A stretch of 64,000 bases of DNA from the NCBI RefSeq assembly GCF_017591435.1, contig NC_059272.1, positions 7,154,550-7,218,549 of the forward strand. Reading direction: 5' to 3'. Shown in pieces: positions 1 to 15,379 of this stretch. Position 1 is the first letter of the stretch. Each line of letters opens with the position of its first letter. The notes below the pieces were generated by a model, which was not told the DNA's origin, did not search any database, and was given only the letters and a program-made list of their open reading frames with translations. The translations under genes were made by a program, and so were the position numbers. Origin of the DNA: Portunus trituberculatus. Taxonomy: Eukaryota > Arthropoda > Malacostraca > Decapoda > Portunidae.

Positions 1-80
<80 letters not shown>
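1..80. repeat. (AT)n microsatellite at window edge
   Basis: Uninterrupted AT dinucleotides from the first base; the array continues beyond the window, so its length is unknown. Confidence 0.98.
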
Positions 81-1253
<1,173 letters not shown>

Positions 1254-1269
1254 CTATGCAAGAGAGAAA

Positions 1270-2497
<1,228 letters not shown>

Positions 2498-2578
2498 CTG
2501 TAGCTCCTGAACTTGCCCGGTTATGGCTGTCTGGTGACGATCGAGTGTGGTTACCAGTACGCCTCACTCCACTCCCTC

Positions 2579-2580
<2 letters not shown>

Positions 2581-2614
<34 letters not shown>
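2581..2614. repeat. (CA)n microsatellite
   Basis: Thirty-four bp of CA repeats in otherwise unassigned sequence. Confidence 0.95.
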
Positions 2615-2616
<2 letters not shown>

Positions 2617-2752
2617 CTTCCGTCACTAGTACGACCTCCGTTCCTAAGCAGATTTTCTTCTCCTTCACCTCACCCTTCATTTTTACTTAATACTTACTTT
2701 TATAAAACATATCTCGTACCCTTCTTTGTCTGTCTGTCTATCTTTTTGTATG

Positions 2753-2756
<4 letters not shown>

Positions 2757-2844
<88 letters not shown>

Positions 2845-2902
2845 GTTACTACTACTACTGCTACTAATACTAATCCTACTATTACTACTACTGCTGCTGC
2901 TG

Positions 2903-2946
<44 letters not shown>

Positions 2947-2995
2947 ACTACTGTTACTGTTGTGGTACTGCTGCTACTACTGCTACTGCTTTTTT
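2757..2995. repeat. compound (CT)n and trinucleotide array
   Basis: CT repeats (2757-2787) pass into ACT repeats, then a mixed ACT/GCT stretch with a purer GCT block at about 2898-2946. Long homopolymer-like frames (Leu, Thr, Ala, Val) on both strands come from this array and are not genes. Confidence 0.97.
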
Positions 2996-3002
2996 CTTTT
3001 TT

Positions 3003-4955
3003 TTTAGGTAGGGAAGAGGGCCAGACTAGGGCAAAAAAAAGAAAGTTAGAAAAAGGCCCACTTGAGCGCTGGCTCTCCAAAGACTTCAAAAAGTGCCAAA
3101 ACCGTCAGCCAGAATTAGGGGAGCAAATGCCTCGATACCTCCCTCTTAAAAGAAGACAAGTTGTAGGAATTCGGAAATACAGATGCAGGGAGGGAGTTCC
3201 AGAGTTTACCAGTGAAAGGGATGAATGATTGAGCGTACTGGTTAACTCTTGCATTAGAGAGTTGGACAGAATAGGGATGAGAGGAAGAAGAAAGCCTTGT
3301 GCAGCGTGGCCGCAGGAGGAGGGGAGGCATGCAGTTAGCAAGATCAGTAGAACAGTTACCATGAAAATAGCGATAAAATATAGAAAGGGATGCAACATTT
3401 CGGCGGTGAGAAAGAGAGTGAAGACAGTTAGTCAGAGGAGGGGAGTTGATGAGACGAAGAGCTTTCGATTCCACCCTATCAAGCAAAGCTGTGTGACTGG
3501 AACCCCCCCAAACATGCGAAGAGTACTCCATACAGGGACGGATAAGGCCCTTATACAGAGTAAGCAGTTGGAGGGGCGAGAAAAACTGTCGGAGACGCCT
3601 CAGAACTTCATAGAAGCTGTTTTAGCAAGAGATGAGATGTGAAGTTTCCAGTTAAGATTATGAGCAAAGGACAGACCGAGGATATTCATTATGGAAGAGG
3701 AAGACAGTTGAGTGTCATTGAAGAAGAGGAGATAGTTGTCTGGAAGGTTGTGTCGAGTTGATAGATGGAGGAATTGAGTTTTTGAGGCATTGAAAACTAC
3801 TAGATTTTCTCTGCCCCAATCGGAAATCTTAGAAAGATCGGAAGTCAGGCGTTCCGTGGCGTCCCCGCGTGATCTGTTGATTTCCTGAAGGGTTGGACGT
3901 CTCTGAAAGAACGTGGAAAGATGTAGGGTGGTATCATCAGCGTAGGAGTGGATAGGGCAAGAAGTTTGGTTAAGAAGGTCATTAATGAATAATAGAAAGA
4001 GAGTGGGTGACAGGACAGAACCCTGAGGAACACCACTATTAATAGGTTTAGGAGAAGAACAGTAGCCGTCTACCACAGCAGCAATAGAGCGGTCGGAAAG
4101 GAAACTTGAGATAAAGTTGCAGAGAGAAGGATAGAAGCCGTAGGAGGGCAGTTTTGAAATCAAAGCTTTATGCCAGACTCTATCAAAAGCTTTTGATATG
4201 TCTAACGCAACAGCAAAAGTTTCACCGAAATCTCTAAAAGAGGATGACCAAGACTCAGTAAGGAAAGCCAGAAGATCACCAGTAGAGCGACCTTGACGGA
4301 AGCCATACTGGCGATCAGACAGAAGATTGTGAAGTGACAGATGTTTGAGAATCTTCCTATTCAGGATAGATTCAAAACTTTAGACAAGCAAGAGATTAAA
4401 GCTATAGGACGGTAGTTTGAGGGGTTAGAACGGTCACCCTTTTAGGAACAGGCTGAATGTAGGCGAACTTCCAGCAGGAAGGAAAGGTAGAAGTCGATAG
4501 ACAAAGTTGGAAGAGTTTGGCCAGGCAAGGTGCAAGCACAGAAGCACAGTTTTTGAGAACAATAGGAGGGACCCCATCAGGTCCATAAGCCTTCCGAGGG
4601 TTTAGGCCAGCAAGGGCATGGAAAACATCATTACGAAGAATTTTGATTGTAGACATGAAATAGTCAGAGGGAGGAGGAGAGGAAGGGACAAGCCCAGAAT
4701 CGTCCAAGGTGGAGTTGTGAGCAAAGGTTTGAGAAAAGAGTTCAGCTTTAGAGACAGAAGAGATGGCAGTGGTGCCATCAGGATGAAATAAAGGAGGGAA
4801 AGATGAAGTGAAGTTATTTGAGATGTTTTTGGCTAGATGCCAGAAGTCACGAGGAGAGTTTGAGTTTGAAAGATTTTGACATTTCCTATTTATGAAAGAG
4901 TGTTTGGCAAGTTGAAGAACAGACTTGGCATGATTCCGGGCAGAGATATAAAGTG
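3003..4955 (-). mobile_element. family J LINE, copy J2, 3' UTR and most of the reverse transcriptase
   Basis: Minus-strand Jockey-superfamily LINE, truncated at its 5' end. From right to left (element 5' to 3') I read: the linker with NHAKSVLQLAKHSF, the RT entry KAYGPDGVPPIVLKNCASV, the CWKFAYIQPVPK block, a FRQGRSTGDL-type block, LDISKAFDRV, NSGVPQGSVLSPTLF, the catalytic YADDTTLHLS, and a C-terminal domain ending near 3115 with SSFKREVSRHLLP. Several frameshifts split it into frames at 3115-3531, 3600-4163 and 4402-5043, so it is dead. It is flanked by trinucleotide repeats on both sides. It is the best guide to the family's RT sequence in this window. Confidence 0.92.
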
Positions 4956-4956
4956 C

Positions 4957-4993
<37 letters not shown>

Positions 4994-5102
4994 ACTGCTG
5001 CTGATGCTGATGCTACTACATCATGTCCTATGCAATTGGACAAAAGAAGACCAATAATGACAGGAGCAGCAGCAGCAGCAGCAGCATCAATAGTAGCAGT
5101 AG
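4956..5102. repeat. trinucleotide-rich (GCT/GCA) spacer
   Basis: Imperfect GCT/GTT repeats (4963-5015) and AGC repeats (5063-5090) between the J2 LINE and a type C SINE. Confidence 0.8.
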
Positions 5103-5416
5103 TTTTTTTTGTTATGTTCTATAGCGCTTGTAGGTATACGTACTTGAAGTATGAGAAGTTCAGGTTCCACTCACTAGCGGCACAGGCAATTTTATTTATA
5201 ATAATATCTATATTAGGGCCCATATCACCTACCCAAGCGCATCTTTGCTGTAAGGCAATTACACCTCCACCTAGAACCTGGGTATCATGGTGACACTTAG
5301 GTAACTTTAAACGACTCAGCAAATGACAAAGTTTCAAGGTGGCACGTGGTGGGATTCGAATCTACGCATGGACGTCTGCCCGATCCCACGCTCACCACTT
5401 TATACATTACGACACC
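5103..5416 (-). mobile_element. tRNA-derived SINE, type C, copy C1
   Basis: Minus-strand SINE. The tRNA-like head is at the right: read on the minus strand it has an A-box-like block (about 5400) and a B box GGTTCGAAT-type block (about 5356). The body follows leftward and ends in a poly-A tail, seen as the T run at 5103-5110. Five diverged copies occur here (5.1, 12.6, 12.9, 14.3, 62.9 kb). This one is diverged in the head. Confidence 0.85.
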
Positions 5417-5420
5417 TTAG

Positions 5421-5562
5421 TAGTAGTAGTAGTAGTAGTAGTAATAGTAGTAGTAGTAGTAGCCGTAGTAATAGTAGCAGTAGCAGTACCAGTATCAGTA
5501 GTAGCAGGAGGAGCAGCAGCAGCAACAATAAAAACAACAATAACAACAACAACAACAATGAC
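5421..5562. repeat. trinucleotide array (AGT/AGC/AAC)n
   Basis: Imperfect AGT repeats passing into AGC and then AAC repeats. The Ser- and Val-rich frames here are repeat artefacts. Confidence 0.93.
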
Positions 5563-5665
5563 ACAATAACGATAAAGATATCCCTAGCACCACTACAACC
5601 ATAACAACATTATAACGAGAACAAGAAAGACATAAACAAGTCACGCAACCAACACCAAAACTAAT

Positions 5666-5670
<5 letters not shown>

Positions 5671-5732
<62 letters not shown>
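5671..5732. repeat. (GA)n microsatellite
   Basis: About 62 bp of GA repeats. Confidence 0.97.
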
Positions 5733-5735
<3 letters not shown>

Positions 5736-7763
5736 TCGCTGTAACGTTAGCAAAGAAAACAACGCTGGATTACCGGACTAGGAGAAACTACAACTTCTTA
5801 AGGCACAGAGGTTGGGAGGAGAAACACCTTCCCCCGTCTTCCCGTAATGAAACCCCGCCCTGCAAGCTGTATGACCCCTCCCAGACCCTCCACCCATACA
5901 TCCTCCACCCACCACCCTCTCGTCCTTTTCCTACAAGTGGCAGAAGGGAAGAAGGGCGTCGTCGTTATCACAGCGTTAATGTAATGAAGTGAAGGTTTCG
6001 CCAGAGGGATCCGAGAAGAGGAGGGAGTCATGGAGGTGGTGATGACTTAGTGATGATGAGGATTAAGGATAAAAGAGGAGATAGAGAGAGTAGTCAAGGT
6101 AAGAGGAGACATGACATTGGCTGGGTGAATGATTACTTTGGGGGATAAGGATCGGGAAAGATGAGACACCAATGACATAGCATTTTTCTTTAATGACACA
6201 CGATTCAGCGGAAGATAAAGATACCCTTAGTCAAAATTAATGCTATTGAAGGTGGAATCAGGCGTGGCGAAGGCGGTGGCTCACGTCTCTGCCTACTGAT
6301 CCGTCTAACGACCTCTATCACGATTCGAACACCCGGCAAGACAGATGGTGTGCATCCAAAGCGAGAAACTTTCTATTTGGACGACACCATAGCTATGCAT
6401 CTAGGGAGGAACATGATTTCCCCGCCAAAGACACGAAACTCAAGTCTTCGACGAACACAAAAGGCTAATACCCACTCACTCTTCACCTTTATAGATATAG
6501 ACAGCAATTACCGGTTAGTGCAGTATCGTCTCCCATTGCATCCCTTCCCCGTTGCTGTCGGTACCGTGGGATTCCCGGCGAACGACTCTCCTCCCGGCAA
6601 CATTCCCTCTAGCCCTTCCCATTACACGCCTTTCCTCTTCCGCCATGCAGTTCTCACTCTCAGGGTTATTCATTCCCTAATTACCTTCAAGTCCTTCACA
6701 TCTGCAACAATTTGACAGACGCCACTATCCAAGGTAAACATATTTGTAACGTGACTGTAGGAAGTTCAACACAGGAAGAAAAAATGTGGAGTTGTGGGAG
6801 AGGAAGTGTGCAAGGTAGGTTGGGAGCGAGAGAGAGGCCAAATCCCCTCGGCATCATTTGTTACCTGTACAATAATGGCTGCGGGAGAAATAACTGTGTC
6901 ACGGGTGTGCAGACACTCTGGCCGGCCCATCCCGGCGACTCATTGTGCGCTGTTTTAGAACTGGCTTGCGGCCGTTAGGTTGAGGGACCCTTCACTGCTG
7001 CCCCGCTCTCACAACTTTACCCATGGCGATAACTGATTCTTGTGGGAAGGCATCTGTATTCTTTTCTAAGCAATGTGGATATCAAAACAACGGCACAACT
7101 TCTATTCGAGATAATAAGTCGCCAGATATATGAAACTCCCCAGACACCAATGAGCAGTACTGCTTGGCTTTGTGGTTCATGCTCCAACCTCACGCGTCCG
7201 CTCAGTGCTCATCCAATGTTAAATTTTCACGTTTTGTTGGCGTCATGTCCTCGGCTGCCTGTATCCATGCCCGTCACGCGGCAGTAAGAGTACAGAAGGG
7301 GAAGGGAATCACTGGGGTTGGGGAGGAAAGGAGTGAGGGAGAGAAGGGGGATTCAACACAAAGTGATGTCCGTGATAATTACAGTGACTGGCTAGCATGC
7401 TTGTGTTCCAGGTGGGTGGCGGTGGTTGTAGCAAGGCTGGTGACACGTTCCACCAATGTCACTCACCGCCCAACGCACACACCCCTCATTACTCAGATTG
7501 TTTTGTTCGCATCCTATCCTCCTCCTACACGCCAAGACCGTATTATATATTTACGGTAGTCACGTCGAGTCACGCCAGGATTCTGCGGGTGCAACGAGGG
7601 TGACGGGGTGACAGTCTGTGCAATCAGGGTCCTCAGGCTGGGTGTCTGCAGAGAAAACTTCCCGTTTCCACTTGCTAAGTGTCCTTTGCTTCCAATGTGC
7701 GTGGTGAATGTAGTAGAGGAAACATACAGTACAAGCATCTGTCCATTCATAACAATAATCATA
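5733..7763. other. unassigned, mostly unique-looking sequence
   Basis: About 2 kb with no recognisable transposon protein, SINE or RNA gene. Short frames such as 6350-6715 (121 codons) and 7164-7559 (131 codons) have no motif I recognise, no signal peptide and no supporting splice pattern. I do not call them genes. Confidence 0.5.
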
Positions 7764-7764
7764 A

Positions 7765-7834
<70 letters not shown>

Positions 7835-7865
7835 TAATAATAACAATAATAAGAGTAATAACAAT
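7764..7865. repeat. (AAT)n microsatellite
   Basis: AAT trinucleotide array, imperfect at its right end (GAT, AAC variants). Confidence 0.95.
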
Positions 7866-8210
7866 ATCAACAATGATCATAAAACAGTTCAAGAACAAAG
7901 CGGCCTGTCAGTTGTCTGCTGTTATTAGTATTCCACACAATATCTTGACAGATACACAAACAGACTTGCCAGAATGCAATTTAATACATCGCTGCCTGTT
8001 GTTTTGGACTCACCTGTTAATTTCTTGTTCTTTGTAGATCTGCCACCGAGGCTTCACATGCATGAGAGGATCTTGCTGCGGTTAATGTACAACTGTTCCC
8101 CCAACACAATGACTCCTCCGTCTCGCAGAAGAAAATAAAATAGAATAAAAGGAAGAATTTACTAAGTCTAATAATGAAGTGAATATTATTGCTTGGAAGT
8201 TTTTGTATAG

Positions 8211-8215
<5 letters not shown>

Positions 8216-8300
<85 letters not shown>
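8216..8300. repeat. (AT)n microsatellite
   Basis: About 85 bp of AT repeats, about 70 bp from a fragment resembling a family J 3' UTR. Confidence 0.97.
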
Positions 8301-8303
<3 letters not shown>

Positions 8304-8370
8304 GCGAGAACGCTTCTCGAAGTATATGCAACTTAAATAAAACGAAGACAAAATATTTAAGTTTTACAGC

Positions 8371-8520
8371 TTTTTTTTTTTTTATGAAAGATGGAGTGTG
8401 GCCATGAGAAACAAAATTCAAGAAAAAGGGCACACTGAAAGTTTAAAAGTGTATCCAAAAATTCCAAAAAGTTTCATAATTTCAATTACAAGTCTTAATC
8501 ACTCCCTTCGTCAAAAAAAA
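8371..8520 (-). mobile_element. possible family J LINE 3' UTR fragment (J7)
   Basis: A T run followed by a degenerate block resembling the start of the J 3' UTR seen at 9.82, 18.19 and 3.04 kb (ATGxxxGAxGxGxxxTGGCC, then GGGCxCACTGAAA). It is short and diverged, so the assignment is by pattern only. Confidence 0.5.
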
Positions 8521-8975
8521 AAAAAAAAAAAAAGTCGCGTCTCACAGAATGCAAGTTTCTCCCATCAGTCTCAAAATCCTAACATCCCAAAGAGGAAACA
8601 CCCTGAATCATACAAGTTTCTTGCACAGTATTAAAAAAAACTAATTAAAGACAAAATTAAAGAGGACATGCCTACAGACAACACAAAAGTTTCTCCCATT
8701 AGTCTCAAAAAATCCCAACACGTTAAAGAAAACACACCATGAAACATACAAAAGTTTCTCTCATTAGTCTGAAAAACTTTAACTCCTCACAAAGAACACA
8801 CCATGAAACATACGAAAGATTTTCCCAGGCTTGAAAAAAAGGTAAAAGAGAGGTGGAACAAGAGTACACGTTCTTAAACACACAAGTTTCTAATGTATTG
8901 ACTAAAAAACATCCCGACATCTCACAGAAGGCACACTCTGCATACAACACATAAGCTTCCTCTATCAGTCTCACT
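8425..8975. repeat. degenerate 62-75 bp tandem repeat
   Basis: A block of the form AAGTTTCTCCCATYAGTCTC recurs near 8549, 8611, 8686, 8751, 8813, 8882 and 8951, with weaker matches near 8427 and 8468. Each is followed by A-rich sequence and an AACACACC-like block. Spacings are 62-75 bp. Copies at 8686 and 8751 are most alike; others have drifted. The 86-codon minus-strand frame across it repeats the same peptide and is not a gene. Confidence 0.75.
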
Positions 8976-9593
8976 GTCTCCATGGCTTCCCTGCGCCTCG
9001 TTCTGCTTGCAACACAGACTTAAGTTTTTTCAGTCGCAGTTAAAGTAGTACAGCTTTCTGACACGCCTGGATCGCGCTACACTTGTCCGGCGCACGTATA
9101 ACACGACACAGCACGAGACTAGTAACGCTGTGGTGGTTCCCACACGAGCGTGCTGCTCCGTTTCTCCCTCCTTTTTTTTTTCTGGAACGATGAATTGAGA
9201 GGGGAGTAGCGAGGACAGACAGGCGATGCTCAAGGAAAGGAACAGAATGCCTTGGAGGCGCCAAGGGAATCGTTTGCCACATTACGTAGATGCTGGCGGA
9301 AATTAGAGACCAAGACCATGAAGTAAAACAAACAAGGACGCGAGGTTTTTAAGGTAATCACCACCACCCAGACGACTTCTTACTTACGGATCGTTGCTGC
9401 TGCTGTCATCGCCAATTTCTCGTGACCACGAGGTAAATTAAGTGCTACTACTATTACTACTACAAAAAAGGAATAAAAAGTAAAAATAAAAAGGGTGAAT
9501 ACATAAAAAGAATGTCCTCCTTTAGTGAAATGTCTTCAAGTCAAACTTTTGTTCCTTAAGGATTCTGTAAACAATAATATTGAGAAATATCAT

Positions 9594-11420
<1,827 letters not shown>

Positions 11421-11486
11421 TCTTACACACCTGTCTGTTGTGTTCACGTGAGGATAATTACCTAGGCAACACCTGTCATTGTTTTT

Positions 11487-11488
<2 letters not shown>

Positions 11489-11531
<43 letters not shown>
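11489..11531. repeat. (CA)n microsatellite
   Basis: CA array directly before the type B SINE B1. Confidence 0.96.
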
Positions 11532-11533
<2 letters not shown>

Positions 11534-11803
11534 GAGCAATATAGTGGTCAGGATACTCGGCTGACGACTGAGGGGTCCCGGGTTCGAGTCCCAGGAGCGA
11601 CAAGGCAAATACGCCTCTTAATATGTAGCCCTTTTCACTAGCAGGAAATAGGTACGGGATGTAGTTCAAAGGGTTGTGGCCTCGCTTTCCCGGTGTGTAA
11701 TGTGTGGTGTGGTCTCAGTCTTATACCCGAAGATCGGTCAGTATTAGCTTTGAGCTCTTTCCGTAGGGGAAAAGCTAGGGGTGACTAACAGGTGACCGTG
11801 GTG

Positions 11804-11807
<4 letters not shown>
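11532..11807 (+). mobile_element. tRNA-derived SINE, type B, copy B1
   Basis: Plus-strand SINE. The tRNA-like head has a TAGTGGTCAGGAT A-box region and a GGGTTCGAGTCCC B box. The body carries the shared motifs GGTACGGGATGTA, CCGAAGATCGG and GAGCTC, then the B tail TGACCAxxxGxxGACCGTGG-type block, ending in a CA array. The head is diverged in the anticodon arm. Confidence 0.88.

Positions 11808-11892
<85 letters not shown>
11808..11892. repeat. (CA)n tail of SINE B1
   Basis: About 85 bp of CA repeats continuous with the 3' end of B1. Confidence 0.96.
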
Positions 11893-11895
<3 letters not shown>

Positions 11896-12561
11896 GTTTT
11901 CCTTACAATATTAAGATAATCAAGTTAGGGGGATGCAATTTAAGTCAAAATATTTTCAGCTTGTACTGCTTAACAAAGACAGAGAGCTATGAAGTCTGCG
12001 AACACTTCATTCACACCAAGGTCTCATGGTGGTAGCGCTGTGACGTGGTTGTTCACTGCAAGTTTTTATTCCTCACTCTTGAAGAAAATTTCGCGTTAAT
12101 GATCCAAACCTCCGACGTATTCTCCTGACATTCAAGGTGATTCTAAAAACATTCTACTCAGTTTTAATGTTCACTGGATGAAATATAAACGTTACAATAT
12201 TCACCACTTCACTTATTCCCATCACTTTTCATAGAACATAGATCCATATCCCTAAACACTTTGTTTTATCATCGGGGATAGTTTTCAAAGGCCATACATT
12301 TGGATTGGCTTGAATTTTTCTTATTACAATGCACAGAAACCTTTATTAACTATTGCTAGAGTCATGCAAACACTTTCTGAAAACCCAAATAATTTACACT
12401 ACAGCCTCTTAAAAAAAACAGCTGGTTTATAACGCTCAAACATTTAAGAAGCTTAACATGAAAAGAAAAAGTTTATTTGATATTATGACCCACAGTCCCT
12501 TCCGGTGACATCTCGAGGATCAAGGGATAAAGTTACCTTTTTCCCTAGTGACACACGCCTG
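11893..12561. other. unassigned AT-rich sequence
   Basis: No reading frame of note, no recognised repeat and no splice-bounded exon that I can support. Confidence 0.5.
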
Positions 12562-12931
12562 TTTTTTTTTTTTTTTCTTTATCTATTTATTTATTCATTT
12601 ATTATTATTATTATTATTTTTTTTTTTACTGTCTTGCCTATAGCGCCTGTAAGTAAACTTGAAGTGTGTATAGATAGCGCCGTTCAGTTTCCACCCATTA
12701 GTGGCGCAGGCAATTTTATTTATAGTGGTACCCATATTAGGACCCATATCACCACCCAAGCGCATCTTTGGTGTAACCACCTAAAACCTGGATATCATGG
12801 TGACATGTAGGTAATTTTAAACCACTTGACAAATTGCAAAGTATCAAAGCGGTACGTGATGGGATTCGAACCTACGCGTGGACGTCTGCCTGATCCCACG
12901 GTTACCACCTTATCCGCAACGCCATCACCTA
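12562..12931 (-). mobile_element. tRNA-derived SINE, type C, copy C2
   Basis: Minus strand. The tRNA-like head is at the right (B box in antisense near 12858), with body blocks GGTATCATGGTGACATG-like and CAAGCGCATCTTTGG. The long T-rich left end (12562-12638, including ATT repeats) is the A-rich tail. Confidence 0.87.
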
Positions 12932-12938
12932 CCTCATT

Positions 12939-13232
12939 TTTTTTTTTATATACGTTTGTGGCCTACAGCGCCTGTAGGCATACTTGAAGAGTATACGCGG
13001 GGAGCGCTATGCGGGGAGCGCTGTTCAGCTTCCACCCATTAATGGCACAGGAAATTTTATTTATAGTGGTAGGGCCAACCATCCAAGCGCAACCACCTGG
13101 GTATCATGATGATATGTAGGTAACTTTAAAGCACTCGACAAATGGCAAAGTATCAAGGCGGTATGTGGTGTGATTCGAACCTACGCGTGGACATCTGCCT
13201 GATCCCATGCTCACCACTTTATCCACTTGGCC
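12939..13232 (-). mobile_element. tRNA-derived SINE, type C, copy C3
   Basis: Same orientation as and directly beside C2. It lacks part of the central body (the block between CCATATTAGGG and the GCGCATC motif) and has a local duplication of GGGGAGCGCT near 12999-13021. Confidence 0.85.
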
Positions 13233-13671
13233 ACTGCTTGATTTCCGAATGTTAACACCATTGTGCCGACGCTCTGCACGCCACCATCACGTTCCCACTA
13301 CCATCTCTCCTCCCTCCTCCACCTTTCCCAGTAACAACGCCCCTCTAGCTATCGTTTATCTCCACCAGGCAGACATCCCTATCATCACCATCCTCATTCT
13401 CTCATCCATCTTCTCTTTCCCTCAACTTAAGTAAATCTAAATTACCACTATCACTATATTGCTAGCATCATTATTCATCCACCCACCCTTTCCTTACGTC
13501 CTTCATTCCTTTACCCGTTTAACGGTAAATTATCACACTACCTCCTCTTCCATCATCGCTAACACCACCATCATCAACAGCATCATCACTACCATTACCA
13601 TCACCCCCTCCACCTCTCACTCTAAAGCAAGAATGAATGACCTTCAGTAACTTGCACTTCACACATCAACC

Positions 13672-13673
<2 letters not shown>
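13233..13673. other. unassigned pyrimidine-rich sequence
   Basis: C/T-rich with scattered CATCACCAC-type trinucleotides. Short frames at 13207-13434 and 13459-13650 look compositional, with no motif. Confidence 0.5.

Positions 13674-13719
<46 letters not shown>
13674..13719. repeat. (CA)n microsatellite
   Basis: About 46 bp of CA repeats ending exactly at the head of SINE A1. Confidence 0.96.
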
Positions 13720-13722
<3 letters not shown>

Positions 13723-14014
13723 GGTAGCCCAGTGGTTAGAGCGCTGGCTTCACAAGCCAGAGGACCAGGGTTCGATTCCCCGGCCGGGTGGAGATATTTG
13801 GGTGTGTCTCCTTTCACGTGTAGCCCCCGTTCACCTAGCAGTGAGTAGGTACGGGATGTAAATCGAGGGGTTGTGACCTTGTTGTCCCGGTGTGTGGTGT
13901 GTGCCTGGTCTCAGGCCTATCCGAAGATCGGAAATAATGAGCTCTGAGCTCGTTCCGTAGGGTAACGTCTGGCTGTCTCGTCAGAGACTGCAGCAGATCA
14001 AACAGTGAAACACA
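13720..14014 (+). mobile_element. tRNA-derived SINE, type A, copy A1
   Basis: Plus strand. The head folds as a full tRNA cloverleaf: the GGCTTCACAAGCC anticodon arm carries CAC (valine-type), and the T arm is GGGTTCGATTCCCC. The body has ATATTTGGGTGTGTC, then motifs shared with type B, and ends GACTGCAGCAGATCAAACAG followed by a short CA run. Confidence 0.92.
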
Positions 14015-14017
14015 CAC

Positions 14018-14090
14018 CTTGAACAGCTCTGAGCTCGCTCCGTAATGGGAAAAGGCTGGCTGGGTGACTAATAGACGACCGTGGTGAATT
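14018..14090 (+). mobile_element. SINE type B 3' fragment
   Basis: Matches only the last part of the type B body (GAGCTCGCTCCGTAATGGG through GACCGTGGTGAATTACA). It lies between A1 and B2, so B sequences accumulated here more than once. Confidence 0.75.
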
Positions 14091-14344
14091 ACATCTCGTA
14101 GTGTAGTGGTTAGCATGCTCGGGTTACAATCGAGAGGGTCCGGGTTAGAGTCCCAGGCGAGGCGAGGCACATGGGCAAGCCTCTGTTCACCTAGTAGCAA
14201 GTAGGTACGGGTTGTGGCCCTGCTTTCCCGGTGTGTGGAGTGTGTTGTGGTCTCAGTCCTACCCGAAGATCGGTCTATGAGCTCTGACCTCGCTCGGTAA
14301 TGGTGAAGACTAGCTGGATGACCAGCAGGCGACCATGATGAATT
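14091..14344 (+). mobile_element. tRNA-derived SINE, type B, copy B2
   Basis: Plus strand, directly downstream of A1 in the A-then-B order also seen at 16.8 kb and, inverted, at 62 kb. The head has TCGTAGTGTAGTGGTTAGCA. The body is shortened before the CACCTAGTAGCAAGTAGG block. The tail is interrupted by the type C SINE C4. Confidence 0.88.
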
Positions 14345-14657
14345 TTTTTTAATGTTATGGCCTATAGCGCCTGTAGGCATACTTGAAGAGTATGTAGGAA
14401 GCGTTGTTAAGCTTCCGCCCGTTAGTGGTGTAAGCAATTCTTTTTATAGTGGTCCCAATATTAGGGCCCATATCACCACCCAAGCGCATCTTTGGTGTAA
14501 TCCCCTAGAACTTAGGTATCAGGGTGACATGTAGGTAACTTTAAACCACTCGACAAATGGCATAGCTTCAAAGCAGTATATGGTGGGATTCAAACCTACG
14601 CGTGGACGTCTGCCCGATCCCACGCTCACCACCTTATCCACTACGCTACCGCCTCCC
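14345..14657 (-). mobile_element. tRNA-derived SINE, type C, copy C4, inside the tail of SINE B2
   Basis: Minus strand, with its poly-A tail as the T run at 14345-14351 and its tRNA-like head at about 14580-14657. The sequence on either side (GATGAA before, TTAATCACACAC after) together resembles the normal type B end, so C4 probably inserted into B2. Confidence 0.87.
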
Positions 14658-14662
14658 TTAAT

Positions 14663-14690
14663 CACACACACACACACACACACACACACG
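14663..14690. repeat. (CA)n, tail of interrupted SINE B2
   Basis: CA repeats that resume after C4. Confidence 0.85.
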
Positions 14691-14938
14691 GCTCTGTTGG
14701 TCTCTTTCTGCCAGAGAGAGTAAGTGGCAAATGGACAAGCCTCTTAATGTGTGGCCCCTGTTCACCTAGCAGTAAATAGGTACGGGATGTAACTCGAGAG
14801 GTTGTGGCCTCGCTTTCCCGGTGTATGGAATGTGTTGTGGTCTCAGTCCTACCCGAAGATCGGTCTATGAGCTCTGAGTTCGCTCCGTAATGGGGAAGAC
14901 TGGCTGGGTGACCAGCAGGCGACCGAGGTGAATTACAC
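14691..14938 (+). mobile_element. SINE type B, copy B3, with replaced head
   Basis: The body from GGCAAATGGACAAGCCTC onward matches type B. In place of the tRNA head there is an unrelated GGCTCTGTTGGTCTC sequence, so this copy is 5'-truncated or recombined. Confidence 0.8.
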
Positions 14939-15115
14939 ACAAGGTCTTTGTTAAGTAACAAACAACAAGGACGAGGTTTTCTACAGTACATTATAAAGAA
15001 TATGCAAAAAAAAAAAAAAAAAAAAATTAAATAGATAAATAAAAATGTAAACTACCATGCTACTGTAACTACTCTAGTCCAATTACATGACCATAACTTT
15101 AATGGCCGTGACACA

Positions 15116-15118
<3 letters not shown>

Positions 15119-15200
<82 letters not shown>
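15119..15200. repeat. (GA)n microsatellite
   Basis: About 82 bp of GA with one interruption. Confidence 0.97.
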
Positions 15201-15379
15201 CGTCCCACCATCCACAGAAACATTCTCCTCCCTTCCTTCTTTTCATAATGACATATCGTTCCTTCTTGTTCCACTTCTTCCCCTCAAGATTAGGAGGAGC
15301 GAACAAGAACCCACGCATACTAGACAGAAGTAGAAGCTTTAAGACGCACGGAGGCAGAGCGAAATTCAGGGAAAGTGCC

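Noticed and set aside
6350..7603. Gene candidates at 6350-6715, 6712-6978 and 7164-7559
   Set aside because: Short frames without motifs, signal peptide, splice support or codon bias distinct from the surroundings.
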